Assembly: GCA_963580285.1 (NCBI GenBank)
Contig: OY757017.1
Span: forward strand, 13,714,538 to 13,778,537
Direction of reading: 5' to 3'
Length of the DNA: 64,000 bases
Source: Lucinisca nassula
Lineage: Eukaryota; Mollusca; Bivalvia; Lucinida; Lucinidae
In this document: one piece after another, positions 32,467-44,311 of the stretch
Layout of the letters: every line of letters starts with the position of its first letter
Position numbering within the stretch: position 1 is the first letter of the stretch
Program-made: the position numbers and the translations under genes
The notes under the pieces: generated by a model
The model's database searches: none
The model's input: the letters and a program-made list of their open reading frames with translations, nothing else
Told to the model about the DNA's origin: nothing

Positions 32467-33104
32467 TAAATACAAATTTGCTGTAAAAAATGAGTAACTT
32501 TTGTTAATACAAATACTACTCACATTTTTTTTTCACAGAAATACCGGAATATTAGACATTGTAGTTGCTAGAACAGTTAACAGTATGACCACTAACGATC
32601 TCGTTAAGCTAATTGGTCTATTTTCTTGGCATTCCAGTCCACAAAACAAGTTCAAAAGGTCCTCAGAAAAAATACTCATTTATATGTTACTGATAGACTT
32701 AGCATAAATATACCAAAGCCTGCTAACTCCGTCACAATGACACCCCCTGTAAAATAATGTTGTCCAACACGTCTCTGAGACTGACACTCTTCTAATGAAA
32801 ACGCATGACATTCCATTGATACTCCAAACATGGATTCTATGAGGCGTGTTTAACGGATGCCCCGCTCCAGGCTTCTGCGCAGAAAGAGAAAGAAAATAAT
32901 CTCTACCATGCAAACAACACTTTTCTTTGTAAAAAGTTGAGTTTTCAAGGGTGTTTATAATAGGGGCCAGTTTTTTTGTGATGAAATGAATGCCGTATTG
33001 CAGAGTACACATACATATTACAAAGAAAGGTAAATACAACTCAGAAAAGATATAAAAATATAAACCACAACCATTTTCTGCAATGACGTATGGAACCAAA
33101 TATA
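32467..33104. other. Unassigned AT-rich DNA
   Basis: No repeat family or coding exon recognised. A 156-codon minus frame (33150-32680) has no family features and overlaps the M3 MITE end. Confidence 0.5.
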
Positions 33105-33106
33105 TA

Positions 33107-33450
33107 CAGTAGAACTTTGATGGTTCGAACACCGATGGCTCGTTTACCATGGATGTTCGAACCCCTTCTTGAGCCCCTAGCGAAAGTCTCTACATAAGAA
33201 ATAGTGGGGGTAATTAAGGAGATTTTAGTCTTTTATCTTGCAAATGTATGCTGTGTGTACTCATTAGAATCGCCTCGATGAGGCGATTCTAATGAGTACA
33301 TACAGCATACATTTTCATTATAGAACACCAAAAAGATGTCTAAAAGTATCTCGTTGTGCCTCCTGACAGTAACCTCAGTGGCTCGAACTACGGCTGTCTC
33401 GAACATATTGTTGTTGTCCCAAAGGTGTTCGAGCCATTGAAGTTCGACTG
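33107..33450. mobile_element. M3 pogo-like MITE
   Basis: CAGTAGAACTTTGATGG to CATTGAAGTTCGACTG, with TA at 33105-33106 and 33451-33452. The core hairpin lies at about 33245-33314. Very close to the copy at 7433, so probably recent. Confidence 0.92.
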
Positions 33451-33694
33451 TACACAATGTCTGTAAATCGCATTTTTTCTGCAATGTTTATACACAACAA
33501 AAGATGTAAATAGTGTGTTCAAAACCGCAACTTTTCTTCTAAAAATCTAAGGAACAACTATCGTATTGCATCTCACTTTTCAAGACTCTTCTATTGCTGG
33601 ACAGCAACAATTATTGTGTCCAATCTCACCTTACACCCACGTAATGAAAATCACGATATCATGTACCACGCAGTAACAGGAACGTTGGCTTCGC

Positions 33695-33900
33695 GAAGGT
33701 ATTATTTTCCTTATTTCTATTTAAAACATAGATTGTGGGTTCTAACGAGCTCCCAAAATCTATGTCTGTCTGAAACGGTTCCAACGAGCACTCACAGGCT
33801 ACATTTGATTTAAGCTTTCGTAATGAGCACCCACAATCTATGTTTGACTAATGCGGTTCTGTCAAGTACCTAATATCTATGTTCAAAAGAAATACATTAC
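33695..33900. mobile_element. Decayed M1/M2 MITE with repeated outer-arm words
   Basis: CATAGATTGTGGGTTCTAAC, CGGTTCCAACGAGCACTCAC and GAGCACCCACAATCTATG are scattered parts of the core. The arms are incomplete. Several core fragments lie in a row. Confidence 0.6.
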
Positions 33901-35890
33901 TATTGTATCCTAGATCCATGAAAGATTTTATGATTGCATGGATATGTTATTTTCTAGCGTATAATAAATTTATTACATCTTCAAACGAGTTGTTTATATT
34001 CATCAGTTTAGAGGTCTGGAGAATGATAATGCCTCAGCAGGTGGTCTAAAAACTTACAAAGCTTAACATAATTGGATGGATTTCAGAGTATTACTCGAAA
34101 AAAGCATAAATTGTTGTACATGTACAAGTAAAGGTATTGAACATTGTCACGAACGTCGAGGTGCGTATGCGCAGGCCAGTCTCAGCCATGCGAAAATACT
34201 AATAAATAAATAAATATATTTAATCATGTGCTGTAACCCTGTGGTACCTTGGCAAAATATTTAGGCCCAGAACGTCGCGTCTGATTAGGGACTGCACTAT
34301 TTGCTAACAGAATTTTCCATCAAAAATAGAATAAGAACGAACAAATAGGCCAACCACCCCTTATATGACAAATGGGCTTGTCAAACATGCAGCAATAGAA
34401 GAGTCAACTAGTATACAATGGGTTCACGAAATATACACCACTCAGGGGTAAATGTGTAGCAGCGGTGTAAAAGTCACTGCCTCTCTCTCGCACGCGTGAA
34501 AACATCGGGAATGAGTGCTCGAGAGCGATTCATATAGACGGATCCAATGTTTTGACACGTGACTTTGTTTACAATCCGCTGCGCATGCGCAAAATCCTCG
34601 CCAATAAGAGTACCTCCTTTATCTGGTTGGCAAAATATTCGTGTTTCGAGATTTTCAAATGTATGACGTATAATTAAACTCATTTCTTCTTCGCAAAACT
34701 GTATTACCTTTAATACTGTATGCTTATGAAGTATAAGATGATATAGAACCAGTCTGATCTGACATTGTATCGCGCATTTTGTTGCTAAAAAGCATTTTAA
34801 AACTAACAAGAAATAGCTTTAAAAAAGATAAACGGCGTAAGGGATACTGGAATATGAATAGTGCAACTATTTTTCAGGTTCAATATGAAAAAAAAATATT
34901 GTTTTAAAATATAAACTTTATTACGAATTCAAAACAGTAAAAAAAGTATTTGAAAAAAAAAAACGTGCCAATTGGACATCTTTTTGTTAAAGAGTACAAA
35001 GTATAACAATGTGGAGCCCAATCTATTTCTTCAGGCCCGCCCAACAGAATTGCTTTAACAATCTTTGAAGACCATCTATTGCAGAACCATTCATGTGAAA
35101 AAAAAGCAACCTCCATTGAGATTTTGAAAGATTTGGTTGCTATAGAAACTAACAACCAGGCTGATTCTGGTATACGTTATGATCAATTTAAGCCCTTATA
35201 GTTCCATAGAAAATTCTGACCCAAATTTTAATGTGTAAAATTTTGAGAAAAAGAAAATTAACAAGGAGCAGCAGCCTGCTTATTGTATACGCAAGATATT
35301 GAACCTCTATATTAAACTTCAACATTGTTACGCCCGGCGGTAACCCCTCGGTAAGATAGATAACTCTGTATTGACCAAGTGTGTGACGCGTGACAGAAAC
35401 TCGAATACACAAAAGAAAAAATCACATTAATATGCCTCAAAGCAAAGGCAATCTAAATTTATTGCTGAAAAGAAACTGTTGAAGTTGCATTATAGACTTA
35501 CTAAACCCCAGCCCTTTCCAACCCCCATTTAGCAATAAGGCTGTGGTTAGTGCACCGAAAGATTCAACCCTAGGTGCGCATTTAAACTGAACTGAATCTT
35601 GTTAGAATAAGTTCCCTTTGAAAACGGACTCGACCTCAAAAAGCTTTTTTAAATAAACTGTTCTTGCAGCAGGTAAAGTTAGAGGGGGAACGTTGCGTTT
35701 TCTTCTGTCTCTTCACTTCCATTCATTTTCCTCATTCTTCATAGTCCCTCACTTTAATCACCTGTACTATCTCTTCTATCTTTTTTTCTCCCATTCTTTG
35801 GGAGAAGACACAAAATGGCCCATAAGGCTTGACGGTTGAACACAAAACAATCAATCGATATATTTGCTTGTTAAGAATGAATGAACCCTA
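33901..35890. other. Mostly unique DNA
   Basis: No gene recognised. Noted: (AAAT)n at about 34201-34220; a faded family P trace at 34262-34312 (GTCGCGTCTGATTAGGG, TGCACTATTTGC); a possible SINE B trace at 35014-35055 (CCCAATCTATTTCTTCAGGC). The 111-codon minus frame at 34474-34809 has no known motif. Confidence 0.5.
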
Positions 35891-35896
35891 TTGTTC

Positions 35897-36210
35897 GCCG
35901 GCCTCGGTAGCTAGGTCGGATGCGCGTCGGACTGTTGATCAGGAGAGGACGTGGGTTGGATACCTGCCGGGGTCGGCAACATTCCTTCGTGGAGACATGC
36001 AATCTTTTCTAGGGTCATTCTCCCCCTTCCCCTGATTCAGGAAGGGCAGTTGTCAGTTTCTTGCGAAAGAATGTGTTCTGGTTATCCGCTAACGTATAAG
36101 CCTGCCCGAGAAAAGTGTGGATAGGTAAAATGACCGGCTGAAAAATGACCCAAATAGTGTTGTCTGGGCTGTTCAACTCACATTCAAACAAACAAACAAA
36201 CAGACAAATA
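35897..36210 (+). mobile_element. SINE family A, full copy
   Basis: tRNA-like head GCCGGCCTCGGTAGCTAGG, TTGATCAGGAGAGGACGTGG, then CTGCCGGGGTCGGCAACATT, CTTTTCTAGGGTCATTCTCC, GCCTGCCCGAGAAAAGTGTG, TAGTGTTGTCTGGGCTGTTC and tail (AAAC)n. Two related copies lie at 50072 and 51354. Confidence 0.92.
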
Positions 36211-36489
36211 ATATTATTTATGGTGTCAATATTTCTACCAAGCTTAAGGCATACGCCTAGTTCCTTGTAATTTATAAAATTAAAACATGCGTTTTAGTAT
36301 ATCATAAAAAGCACAAGATAATCCCCAAAATTATTGACACAGCTGAGAGAAGAGAAGTTGAACTTGAAACGCGTAGTGTATTTAGAAAGCTTTAACTTGA
36401 AATTGGTTATTAATTATATAAGATTTATTTCCCTTGTAAGAAAAATGCGCTCACAAAGAATAGCCTCATGTGTCAAGTAGAAGTAAAAC

Positions 36490-38666
36490 AAAGATCAGGA
36501 ATCGATACAATTAACTTACTCCACCCATCAAAGACACCAAAGGGAAAGAAACACAAACATTAAGCGACCAGACCATAATGGTAACCTAAACAAAGGAAGG
36601 CCATAAGGACAGTTACTTTCCCACAAAATGGCCATACGGCCATCCAAAATAAAAAGACACAAGTGATACACACAGTAAGTAACAAACAGCAATATAAATA
36701 AACCGCCACAGAAGAACCGCCTTGGAACGGTCTGTGGAAAGATTTCCACTGGGGGGCTTAAATCGATTTTACGTGGGCACAATCCCCGCCCTTACTTCCG
36801 TCGCGATTTAGACAAATAATTTGTTCAGTCCGCATGAAGGTCACCTAACTCATCAGTGCAACATCTCCGTGAACACAAATAATCAAAGAACCACAGAGGT
36901 GAGACAACGGTGAGGACTCGACAGCAAGAAACCACTGAAATGCTGGAGCAAAAGACAACCAACAGTTAGACTCCGATGGGCCCGACCAGAGACAGAGCAT
37001 CAGGCACCAACCAACATTACCTTGAATTAGATCTCTCTAATTCTCAATAAGCCTTTACGTTGGAACCGTCATAGAATCTAAGGCCTGACCCACCGGCGTG
37101 CAATTAAAGAGGGAAGCAAAATTGCCAACCGTGATTGGGTTAACTACCATGCATGCAGTCTGTCGTATAACATCCATGTTATTCCCAATCTTTTTATATC
37201 GAAGAATAATTTTACGAAATTGGGCGCTGAAGTTATTGCTGTTATATATTTTTCTGAATTTATATACTAAGTCACCATAAAATTCGGGTTCCGATAGACC
37301 TTGTTGCAGAAGATATTTAAGTCCAATATTGAATTTTGAAATTAAATCAGAATGGCGTCAATAAAATTTTGGAAAGGCTTTGCGTAGTTTATGGTACCGA
37401 TAACCCTGATTTAGAAGTTTAGCCGTTAATAATTTATTACGAGTGTTGAAGTCAGTTACATGACTATAACTCTAGCAAATCGAATTAATTGCGAAATATA
37501 AACGCCATAGGATGGCGCACGAGGAACATCACCATCCAAAAAAGGAAAATTTACAATCTCAAAATCAAGGTTATCGCGTTTATCATAAATTTTGCACGAA
37601 ACAAACCCATCTACAATAGATAGATGTAAATCCAAAAACGGGGCCTCGGTATCAGAAGAATTTGCTTTATTTAACTGAAGTTCTGGGGGTAAATCTGACT
37701 GATCAAGCCATCGAAATAGGTATTATCAATATTTAATAAATCATGTAAATATCTAAAAGTGGAGATAAAAGCTTCAATAATTTCAGATTGGTTATCAATG
37801 GAAAGCGACAACATGAAGTCTCTTTCATAACAATACAAGAACAGATCAGCGACAAGAGGTGCGCAATTCGTACCCATCGGAATACCCACAATTTGTCTAA
37901 ATAACTTATTACCGAATCTAATATAAATATTGTCAAGTAAAAAGGTGACGGCATCACACACTTTCTGACATGACCAAAGTGTATAATTCTTATGCTCTTA
38001 AGAAGTGAAAAATGCATTTCTGACATTACATGCAAGATAGAGAGAATCTTCTCTGTGAAAAGCACATTCAATTAAATCATTAAGCTTTTCTTTTATAAGA
38101 TTATGAGAAATTGCAGTGTAAAGAGTGGAAAAAATCGTAAGTAGACAGACTTGAAGCACGAAAATGTCTGGATTTCAATTTATTTAAAACTTCATTCGAT
38201 TTTTTACAGGCCAAAACAGATTTCTTCCTGATTTTTCAAAGACTTTATCACAATATTTAATCACATGCGTTTTAATAGCAGTAAGACAGGAAGTTAATAA
38301 TTTAGAAAGTTCCGTGGTAGTGCAAGAGCTAGAACTTGCAATAAACCGTGCTTTTTAAGGTCTTTTATGAAGTTTTGGTAACCAGAATAGCGTACGAAGC
38401 TTGTCTTGGCCTTCGGTAAAACACACAGCAAACTTGGTGGCTGAATGACAAATATGTTTATCTACTATAGCTCTCCCTTCAGCTAAAGGCTGAAGTTCAT
38501 AGGCCTTAGTACCACCAAGCTCCTGCTTAAGCGTGTTAACATAGTGGAGCCGTCACACAACGACGACGTTGTTAGCGGCCTTGTCTGCAGTGGCCAAAAC
38601 AAACTTCTTATGAAATTCTTGAATACCTAGTTTAAGATGACGTAAAGACCTAAACGTGTACTTTTT
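36490..38666 (-). pseudogene. Penelope-like element, decayed reverse transcriptase
   Basis: On the reverse strand conceptual translation gives KKFVLATADKAANNVVVV (about 38600), LKQELGGTKAYE, ICHSATKFAVCFTEGQDKL, then FRQIVGIPMGTNCAPLVADL (37900-37840), STFRYLHDLLNI and LLQQGLSEPEFYGDLVYKF. These match the animal Penelope-like RT group. The frame is broken by stops and shifts, and the second-to-last catalytic motif reads YLHD where YLDD is expected (codon at 37743-37745), so it is inactive. The 3' part (36490-36900) has CGATTTTACGTGGGCACAAT and ends at GATCAGGAATCGATAC, a terminus shared by the fragments at 42063, 42908, 45047, 55140 and 59552. 5'-truncated. Confidence 0.88.
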
Positions 38667-40100
38667 TATCTATGAAAACATAGTTGATTGATAATTTAAT
38701 TGTAAAAAAGAACTGTAATGGTCTGTTCAATTAAGTATGTAGTTATATTATATAGTTTACATTATAGCTGTTATTGACTAGTTTGGTTTGAAATTAATAA
38801 TTATTTAAGTAGTGTCTGAGAGTGCGGCCGGTGACTGAGAAGGTATATTTAATACTATAATTTTAAACGTGATGGTTAATAAATTGTAGAGCTTTTAAAT
38901 ACTCTCAATGGCACCCCTTTTGTCCATCAGGCTGTGATATGAAACTTGGTTGTCCAATGCAGTCTGACCGACAACGTACACTAACTAAAAACGCAACGCG
39001 AGGTAAGACCGGAGTGGGGTAGCCGAGTCTCTACCCTAGTCTAGTACACTGTACAAAATTAAAAGCTTGTCTACAATGATTTACTTCATTGCAACTATTT
39101 TATTAGATAACGGGTATTTTTCCATTGTTTAACATCTGCATTGCCATACTGTACAACTTCAAATAGATAAATGCCATACTTATTATAAGTGATTATTCAG
39201 TCACGGATATATTTGTCAAACATCGGTAAATGCTATACTTACCGCTCCTTTTTTGCAGAATTTAACACATTTTTAACCAAACGCAAATCACAATTTATTC
39301 AATCGGGACAAATATAAATAAGTAGGCCAAAAGCCAGCTTATACAGCTACGCCGAAAAAACTACCCTTATTGATGCATCGCATTGATGAGCGGCAGATAC
39401 ATTTCCCGCCTAAATTCATTTTCAAAAGAGCAGTTGAATGTCTAAAATTTATTTACAATTACAGAACATCTACGGTGGAGTATAGGTTTGGCAACCACAG
39501 AAAACGAGGCTGTCGACCTGGGCTTTTATCTTGTGTGACGTGAACTTTGGATGTGGCTATAAGCTTGAAGCTTTCATCGCATTCGAAATAAAACGAACTA
39601 TAAACTATACAATGGGTTAAACTAAACTTGATTTGTTTACTAAGATCTGTGCAGCTTTCCGATTCGGTTTCTTTTTTTGGCTGTTTCATTACAAGACGTC
39701 TTGCTGATTACGCGATAACAACTTTATTGCGTGTCTGTATCAACATGGGGCAAATCTTGATAAATGTCACCTTGAAATGTTTGTAAAGGAATGAAAATAT
39801 CAAGAAAGACATTTTATCAGATCAGCATTTTTTTCTGTATACTTTCTGGAACTCCAGATTTAGCGTGCATCCGAGCATATGATTTTAACGTTCATTAGCG
39901 TATGGGCAGCATTGGGTCAGGCGAGTAGAAAGAGAGCCCCGAAGAATTTTGTAAAAACTTCAATTGATGTTAAATATACCAGCTTACCAGCTTTATTACA
40001 TATACATTTGTTGTTTTGCATCCATTTTCTCTTCTTTTTTTTTAATAAGAAAATTATTCCACACAAATTTTCTATTCGCCGTTGATGTCAACATCGCCAT
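38667..40100. other. Unique AT-rich DNA
   Basis: No repeat family or exon recognised on either strand. Short ORFs (for example 39459-39689 minus) show no motif. Confidence 0.5.
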
Positions 40101-40101
40101 C

Positions 40102-40291
40102 CATTACGAAAACACGCCTTTACAAATACATTGTAAACTTAACTGCCGAAAAATCGAAAATTTTAAGATGAAAAATTGTGATATTTTTCTTATTTTTAGA
40201 GCAAATCAGGTTTACCCCTCTAAACCCCAGTTTTACTATATAAAAGTTGGGTTAAAGGGGGTCAATATTATATAGGCGTGTTTTGCGTGAT
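40102..40291. mobile_element. M1 MITE lacking the palindromic core
   Basis: Both termini are intact (CATTACGAAAACACGCC and TATAGGCGTGTTTTGCGTGA). The left arm (TTGTGATATTTTTCTTATTT) meets the right arm (GGTTTACCCCTCTAAACCCC) with only TTAGAGCAAATCA between, so the entire 50-60-bp hairpin is gone. Confidence 0.88.
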
Positions 40292-41005
40292 GTCATCCAA
40301 GTATGCTAGAGAAAACCGTCTTGGTTTATTTTAACGTCACATGTAGCACTAGAGACATTGTTTTACTGCAAAGAAATTTCCAGGCTTTTGATTGGACAGC
40401 GCAAGGGCAATTATTTTCCATATACCCCGTGAGCAAAAATATATACCCCTCTCGCGCTGAATTGCCATGTCCGCCATCTTGAATTTACTGCAGTCGATAA
40501 AAGTATAAGCAAAATAATTTTATGCACCAAAAATAAGATAGAAATTTGTGATTGCTTTTCATTCACTTTTTTTTTTTAATTTTATTTTTATTTCTGACAC
40601 AAAGGAAACATCGTAAGCATATACAATGGTGTGAATGATGACATCCTGCCCAAACTGACAGAAGACATGAGGTGGAGGGGAAGGGGCGGGGATAAGGAAA
40701 CAAGACTTCATTCCATCACTACAATAAACTCTAAACTCATTTGGATCCAGACTTTTCATTCACTTGGTACTTTATTTCATTGTTTTCCGTCATAAAACTC
40801 GCATTCTAACATGACATAAACATTTTCCCACTGAGCGCCGTGGTCTACGTAATGCGTACAGAAGGGCGCGTTTGATAGACATAGACATAGACAAGGAATA
40901 TTTATTTCCTGTCGAATATGTAGTAACAATTAACATAAGCCCTTATGGGCTTTTTCTTCGACAAACAAGTGTACAGTATAAGAGTTATCACAGCACATGG
41001 AACAT
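40292..41005. other. Unassigned
   Basis: A CCAAT-type word (GATTGGAC, about 40390) and TGCCATGTCCGCCATCTTG (about 40463) are the only notable words. The latter is a YY1-like CCGCCATCTTG site. No transcript features support a promoter. Confidence 0.35.
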
Positions 41006-41009
41006 TCTC

Positions 41010-41145
41010 AGGGCTTGGAGAAATAGATGGGCTGCATGATGCTTCCACGCAGAGCTGAATCTGACCACACACGAGTACTGTTAAATTGCTTAGAAGGACT
41101 AAGCCTGCCCAGGCAAAGCGGTGTGAGGCAGATCGTCCAATGCAT
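41010..41145 (+). mobile_element. SINE family B, head half
   Basis: GGGCTTGGAGAAATAGATGG, GCTGCATGATGCTTCCACGC, AGAGCTGAATCTGACC, AGCCTGCCCAGGCAAAGCGG, then stops after GATCGTCCAATGCA. The 3' half is missing, which is unusual for a retroposed copy and suggests deletion. Confidence 0.85.
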
Positions 41146-41698
41146 TTGGTTCCAGTTTTGACGCGTGTGAATATCTGAGATGAACTAAAAATGTTGAAAC
41201 TCGCGAAGGTCTGCAAAATATGAATGTAAATATTATCCCATCGAAAAGGTTGACATAGAGGTTAGATCGATCGTAGTTAAACCCATTTTGGCCTAAATGC
41301 ACACGCAGACGCTTCCGACTTGAAACAAGCAAGAGTCCATTTTGAAATTTAGGGATATAATTTTTTTTTATATTTCAAATTTATAACATTTTTAAATAGA
41401 AAATTAGAATTATTTGAAGGTAAACAAAGAAGGCCATGACCAGGCTCCTCTGATCAGGGCCTGCAATATTTTTCAATTACGGTCCCGTTTTAAAGGTTCT
41501 AGTATAAAATAGGTAAACTGTTGGCGCTTAAAAGTAACTTATTAGAGAAACAGAAAGGCGTCCACTCAATAACAGTATCTGAAATCAATCGAGAAATCCA
41601 AATATACAATTAAAGTGAATAATAGCCACATTCATTTAGCTGACCAATAGCATTGTCATTAATATAAAGGCGAATTATACGGAAAATAGAAATGCAGT

Positions 41699-41703
<5 letters not shown>

Positions 41704-41740
<37 letters not shown>

Positions 41741-42057
41741 TCGGGTTTAACGTCGCTTTCAACAATTTTTCAGTCATATCACGACGGTGTCTGGTTGCGA
41801 CAGGGAGCTCAATGCTCGCTTTTATAGTGCTGCCTCACTGAAGTATCATGTCCCAGACACATTACATGATACCACACCCAGTCACATTATCCTGACACTG
41901 GGTCGACCAGTCCTAGCTCTACCCCGTAAATCTGCGTGCCAAGCGAAGAGCAGCTAGTACCATTTTTAACGACTTTGGTATGTCGCGGCCCGGGATCGAA
42001 CCCGTGACCTCCAGTTCCCCGGAGCGAACACTCTACCAACTGAGCTATCGGGGCCGG
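41704..42057 (-). mobile_element. SINE family D with (GT)n tail and 17-bp target duplication
   Basis: Reads (GT)n, GAATTCGGGTTTAACGTCGC, CACGACGGTGTCTGG, CTGACACTGGGTCGACCAG, then the head complement CCAACTGAGCTATCGGGGCC. Flanked by TAGAAATGCAGTCAGTG (41687-41703) and TAGAAATGAAGTCAGTG (42058-42074), one mismatch. It sits at the 3' edge of a Penelope-like fragment. Confidence 0.94.
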
Positions 42058-42062
42058 TAGAA

Positions 42063-42490
42063 ATGAAGTCAGTGATCAGGAATAGATACAACTCGTATTA
42101 CCCCACATCTCCCATCAGAGATACCAAAGGGGAAAAATATAAACATGAAATAACTAAACCATAATGGAAACATTCCTAGCGGAAAGCCAAAAGAACATTT
42201 ACTTTCCCCAAAATGGTTAAATGAATATCCAAAATAAAAGAAATATATAAGCAATTCACAGGCAAAGACGAACCATAACAAAAATAAACCGCGACAGAAG
42301 AACCGCCTCAGAACGGTCAGTAAGTGAGTGTGCGTGTGGTGGGAGGGGGGGGGGGGGGGGCTTTAATAGATTTTAAGTGGCCACAATCCTCGCCCTTTTT
42401 CTGCCGTGGTTTTGACAAATAATTAGTTCAGTCCGCATGAAGGCTTCCTAACTCATCAGTGCTACATCTCCAAGAACATTAAGATCAAAT
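42063..42490 (-). mobile_element. Penelope-like element, 3' fragment
   Basis: GTGATCAGGAATAGATAC is the shared 3' terminus. ACCAAAGGGGAAAAATATAA, AACCGCGACAGAAGAACCGC, a G run, GATTTTAAGTGGCCACAATC and GTTCAGTCCGCATGAAGGC follow as in the copy at 36490. 5'-truncated before the RT. Confidence 0.85.
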
Positions 42491-42559
42491 AATTACAGCT
42501 TAGGTAGGGCACGGTACCAATGCCATTCTTTTGGGCTGATGCAATCAAGAAATTTACTT

Positions 42560-42588
42560 TTATACGTTATACGTTATACGTTATAACG
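42560..42588. repeat. ACGTTAT microsatellite
   Basis: Four consecutive ACGTTAT-type units (TATACGTTATACGTTATACG). Simple heptanucleotide repeat. Confidence 0.85.
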
Positions 42589-42644
42589 GTTTACCAATAA
42601 AATACCAATATTTCAAAACTTCAACTCAAAAATATTATTCAAAG

Positions 42645-42839
42645 ATTACGAAAACACGCCTATATAATTTGACACCCTTGAACCCCACATTTATATAATA
42701 AAACTGGGGTTTGTAGGGGGAAACCTTATTTTTTTCTTATTTCTGCTCTGAAATATAGATTGTGGGTACCCGTTAGATTGTGGGTACTTCTTAGAACTCT
42801 AACGAGTACACTCGTATTTATATAGGCGTGTTTTCGTAA
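42645..42839. mobile_element. M1 MITE with collapsed core
   Basis: ATTACGAAAACACGCCTATA to TATAGGCGTGTTTTCGTAA, both ends good. The core has GTGGGTACCCGTTAGATTG, a second GTGGGTACTTCTTAGAAC and only a stub of the right arm (TCTAACGAGTACACTCG). The hairpin is mostly lost and its left arm partly duplicated. Confidence 0.85.
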
Positions 42840-42907
42840 TAAATTACATGATCAATATCTGCAAACGTTTTATTCAGACATCCTTACATATGCAAAATAT
42901 ATGTGAA

Positions 42908-43080
42908 GGCAGTGATCTGGAATCGCTACAGTGAACCAACACCTCCCATCAGAGACACCAAAGGGAAAGAAACACAAACATGAAATAACTAGACACTAAT
43001 GGAAAGAAAGCCTCCTCTCCCACAAAATGGCCAACTGATTCTCAAAAACAAAAAATATGATATACCGTCAACATTCCACA
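42908..43080 (-). mobile_element. Penelope-like element, short 3' fragment
   Basis: GTGATCTGGAATCGCTACAG, CCTCCCATCAGAGACACCAA, AGGGAAAGAAACACAAACAT and TCCCACAAAATGGCCAACTG match the 3' end at 36490 and 45047. Confidence 0.8.
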
Positions 43081-43134
43081 TGTGTGAAACAAATCGCCGT
43101 TCACCATTGAAAAGTATAGTAAATGTGTTACTAA

Positions 43135-43138
<4 letters not shown>

Positions 43139-43204
<66 letters not shown>

Positions 43205-43521
43205 TCGGGTTTAACGTCGCTTTCAACAATTTTTCAGTCATATCACGACGGTGTTTGGTTGCGACAGGGAACTTAATGCTCACTTTTATAGTGCTGCCTC
43301 ACTGAAGTATCATGTCCCAGACACATTACATGATGCCACACCCAGTCACATTATCCTGACACTGGGTCGACCAGTCCTAGCTCTACCCCGTAAATCTGAG
43401 TGCCAAGCGAGGAGCAGCTAGTACCATTGTTAACGACTTTGGTATGTCGCGGCCCGGGATCGAACCCGTGACCTCCCGTTCCCCGGAGCGGACACTCTAC
43501 CAACTGAGCTATCGGGGCCGG
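43139..43521 (-). mobile_element. SINE family D with (GT)31-type tail and 15-bp target duplication
   Basis: A long (GT)n run (about 43139-43200), GAATTCGGGTTTAACGTCGC and the full body, ending CTGAGCTATCGGGGCCG. The exact duplication TGTGTTACTAACAGT lies at 43124-43138 and 43522-43536. Near-identical to the copy at 41704, so both look recent. Confidence 0.96.
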
Positions 43522-43536
43522 TGTGTTACTAACAGT

Positions 43537-44127
43537 ACGCATAGAATAGCATTTACATGGTTGCATAGGCAGACAATTTGAAGAGGATAGATTCAGAAAC
43601 ATTGGCAGAGCCAGTCTCCTATGTACTGAAGGTAATATGCAGTCTGTCAAAAAATACTGCTGTGTTATAAAGATATTAGGCTTGAATGTTAACAATGATA
43701 TTACAACCGCTGGCCTACGAAAGAAAAGTTTATAAAAACGACATCGTCTCAGAAATGTGTTATAAAGAAACTTGCTAAATATGCCTGTCAAAGAGAAACT
43801 TCATAGTACGAGTATACGAGTTTATCAGTTTCACATCAGACTGTGTGAAATTAATGTTTGTCACATAATAAATTATTGCAACCTGTATCGATATGAATTA
43901 CGAAGCATTGTTTGATATTTTATTTTATGGTATTCTCAGATACATTGATGTCTGTACCATATGTGTAATGATGCATGGGCTATGAACATGTATTGTTTGT
44001 CCCTAATACATTCTTAAACTTGAACCCCAAGTCTATCCCAGACATCGAATGGAAAGATGGACAAGCACATCTTAACAAACACCAAAATCACAGGCGACAA
44101 GCCGAGTTAGTAGCTCTTTCCCAAACA
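43537..44127. other. Unassigned AT-rich DNA
   Basis: No repeat family or exon recognised. A 77-codon plus frame (43975-44208) runs into the MITE that follows and has no motif. Confidence 0.5.
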
Positions 44128-44311
44128 CAATACGATTACATACCCGTGCCATATGGTGCATTTTTTTCACACTTCCAAAATGGGTACTATTCTGACGAAA
44201 ACCCTTGATATTTTTCTTAGTTATGCTACAAACATAGGTTGTCGGTACTCGCTATAACCGTCTCCTTGAGGCGGTTCTAGCGAGTACCCACAACTTATGT
44301 CTTGGATATTT

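Noticed and set aside
32680..33150. 156-codon minus-strand ORF
   Set aside because: Overlaps a pogo-like MITE end and shows no motif; codon content is that of unique AT-rich DNA.
36840..36875. A second hammerhead in the Penelope-like 3' region (complement reads CTGATGAG)
   Set aside because: No GAAA at the right distance and no stem II or cleavage triplet; other copies mutate the word freely.
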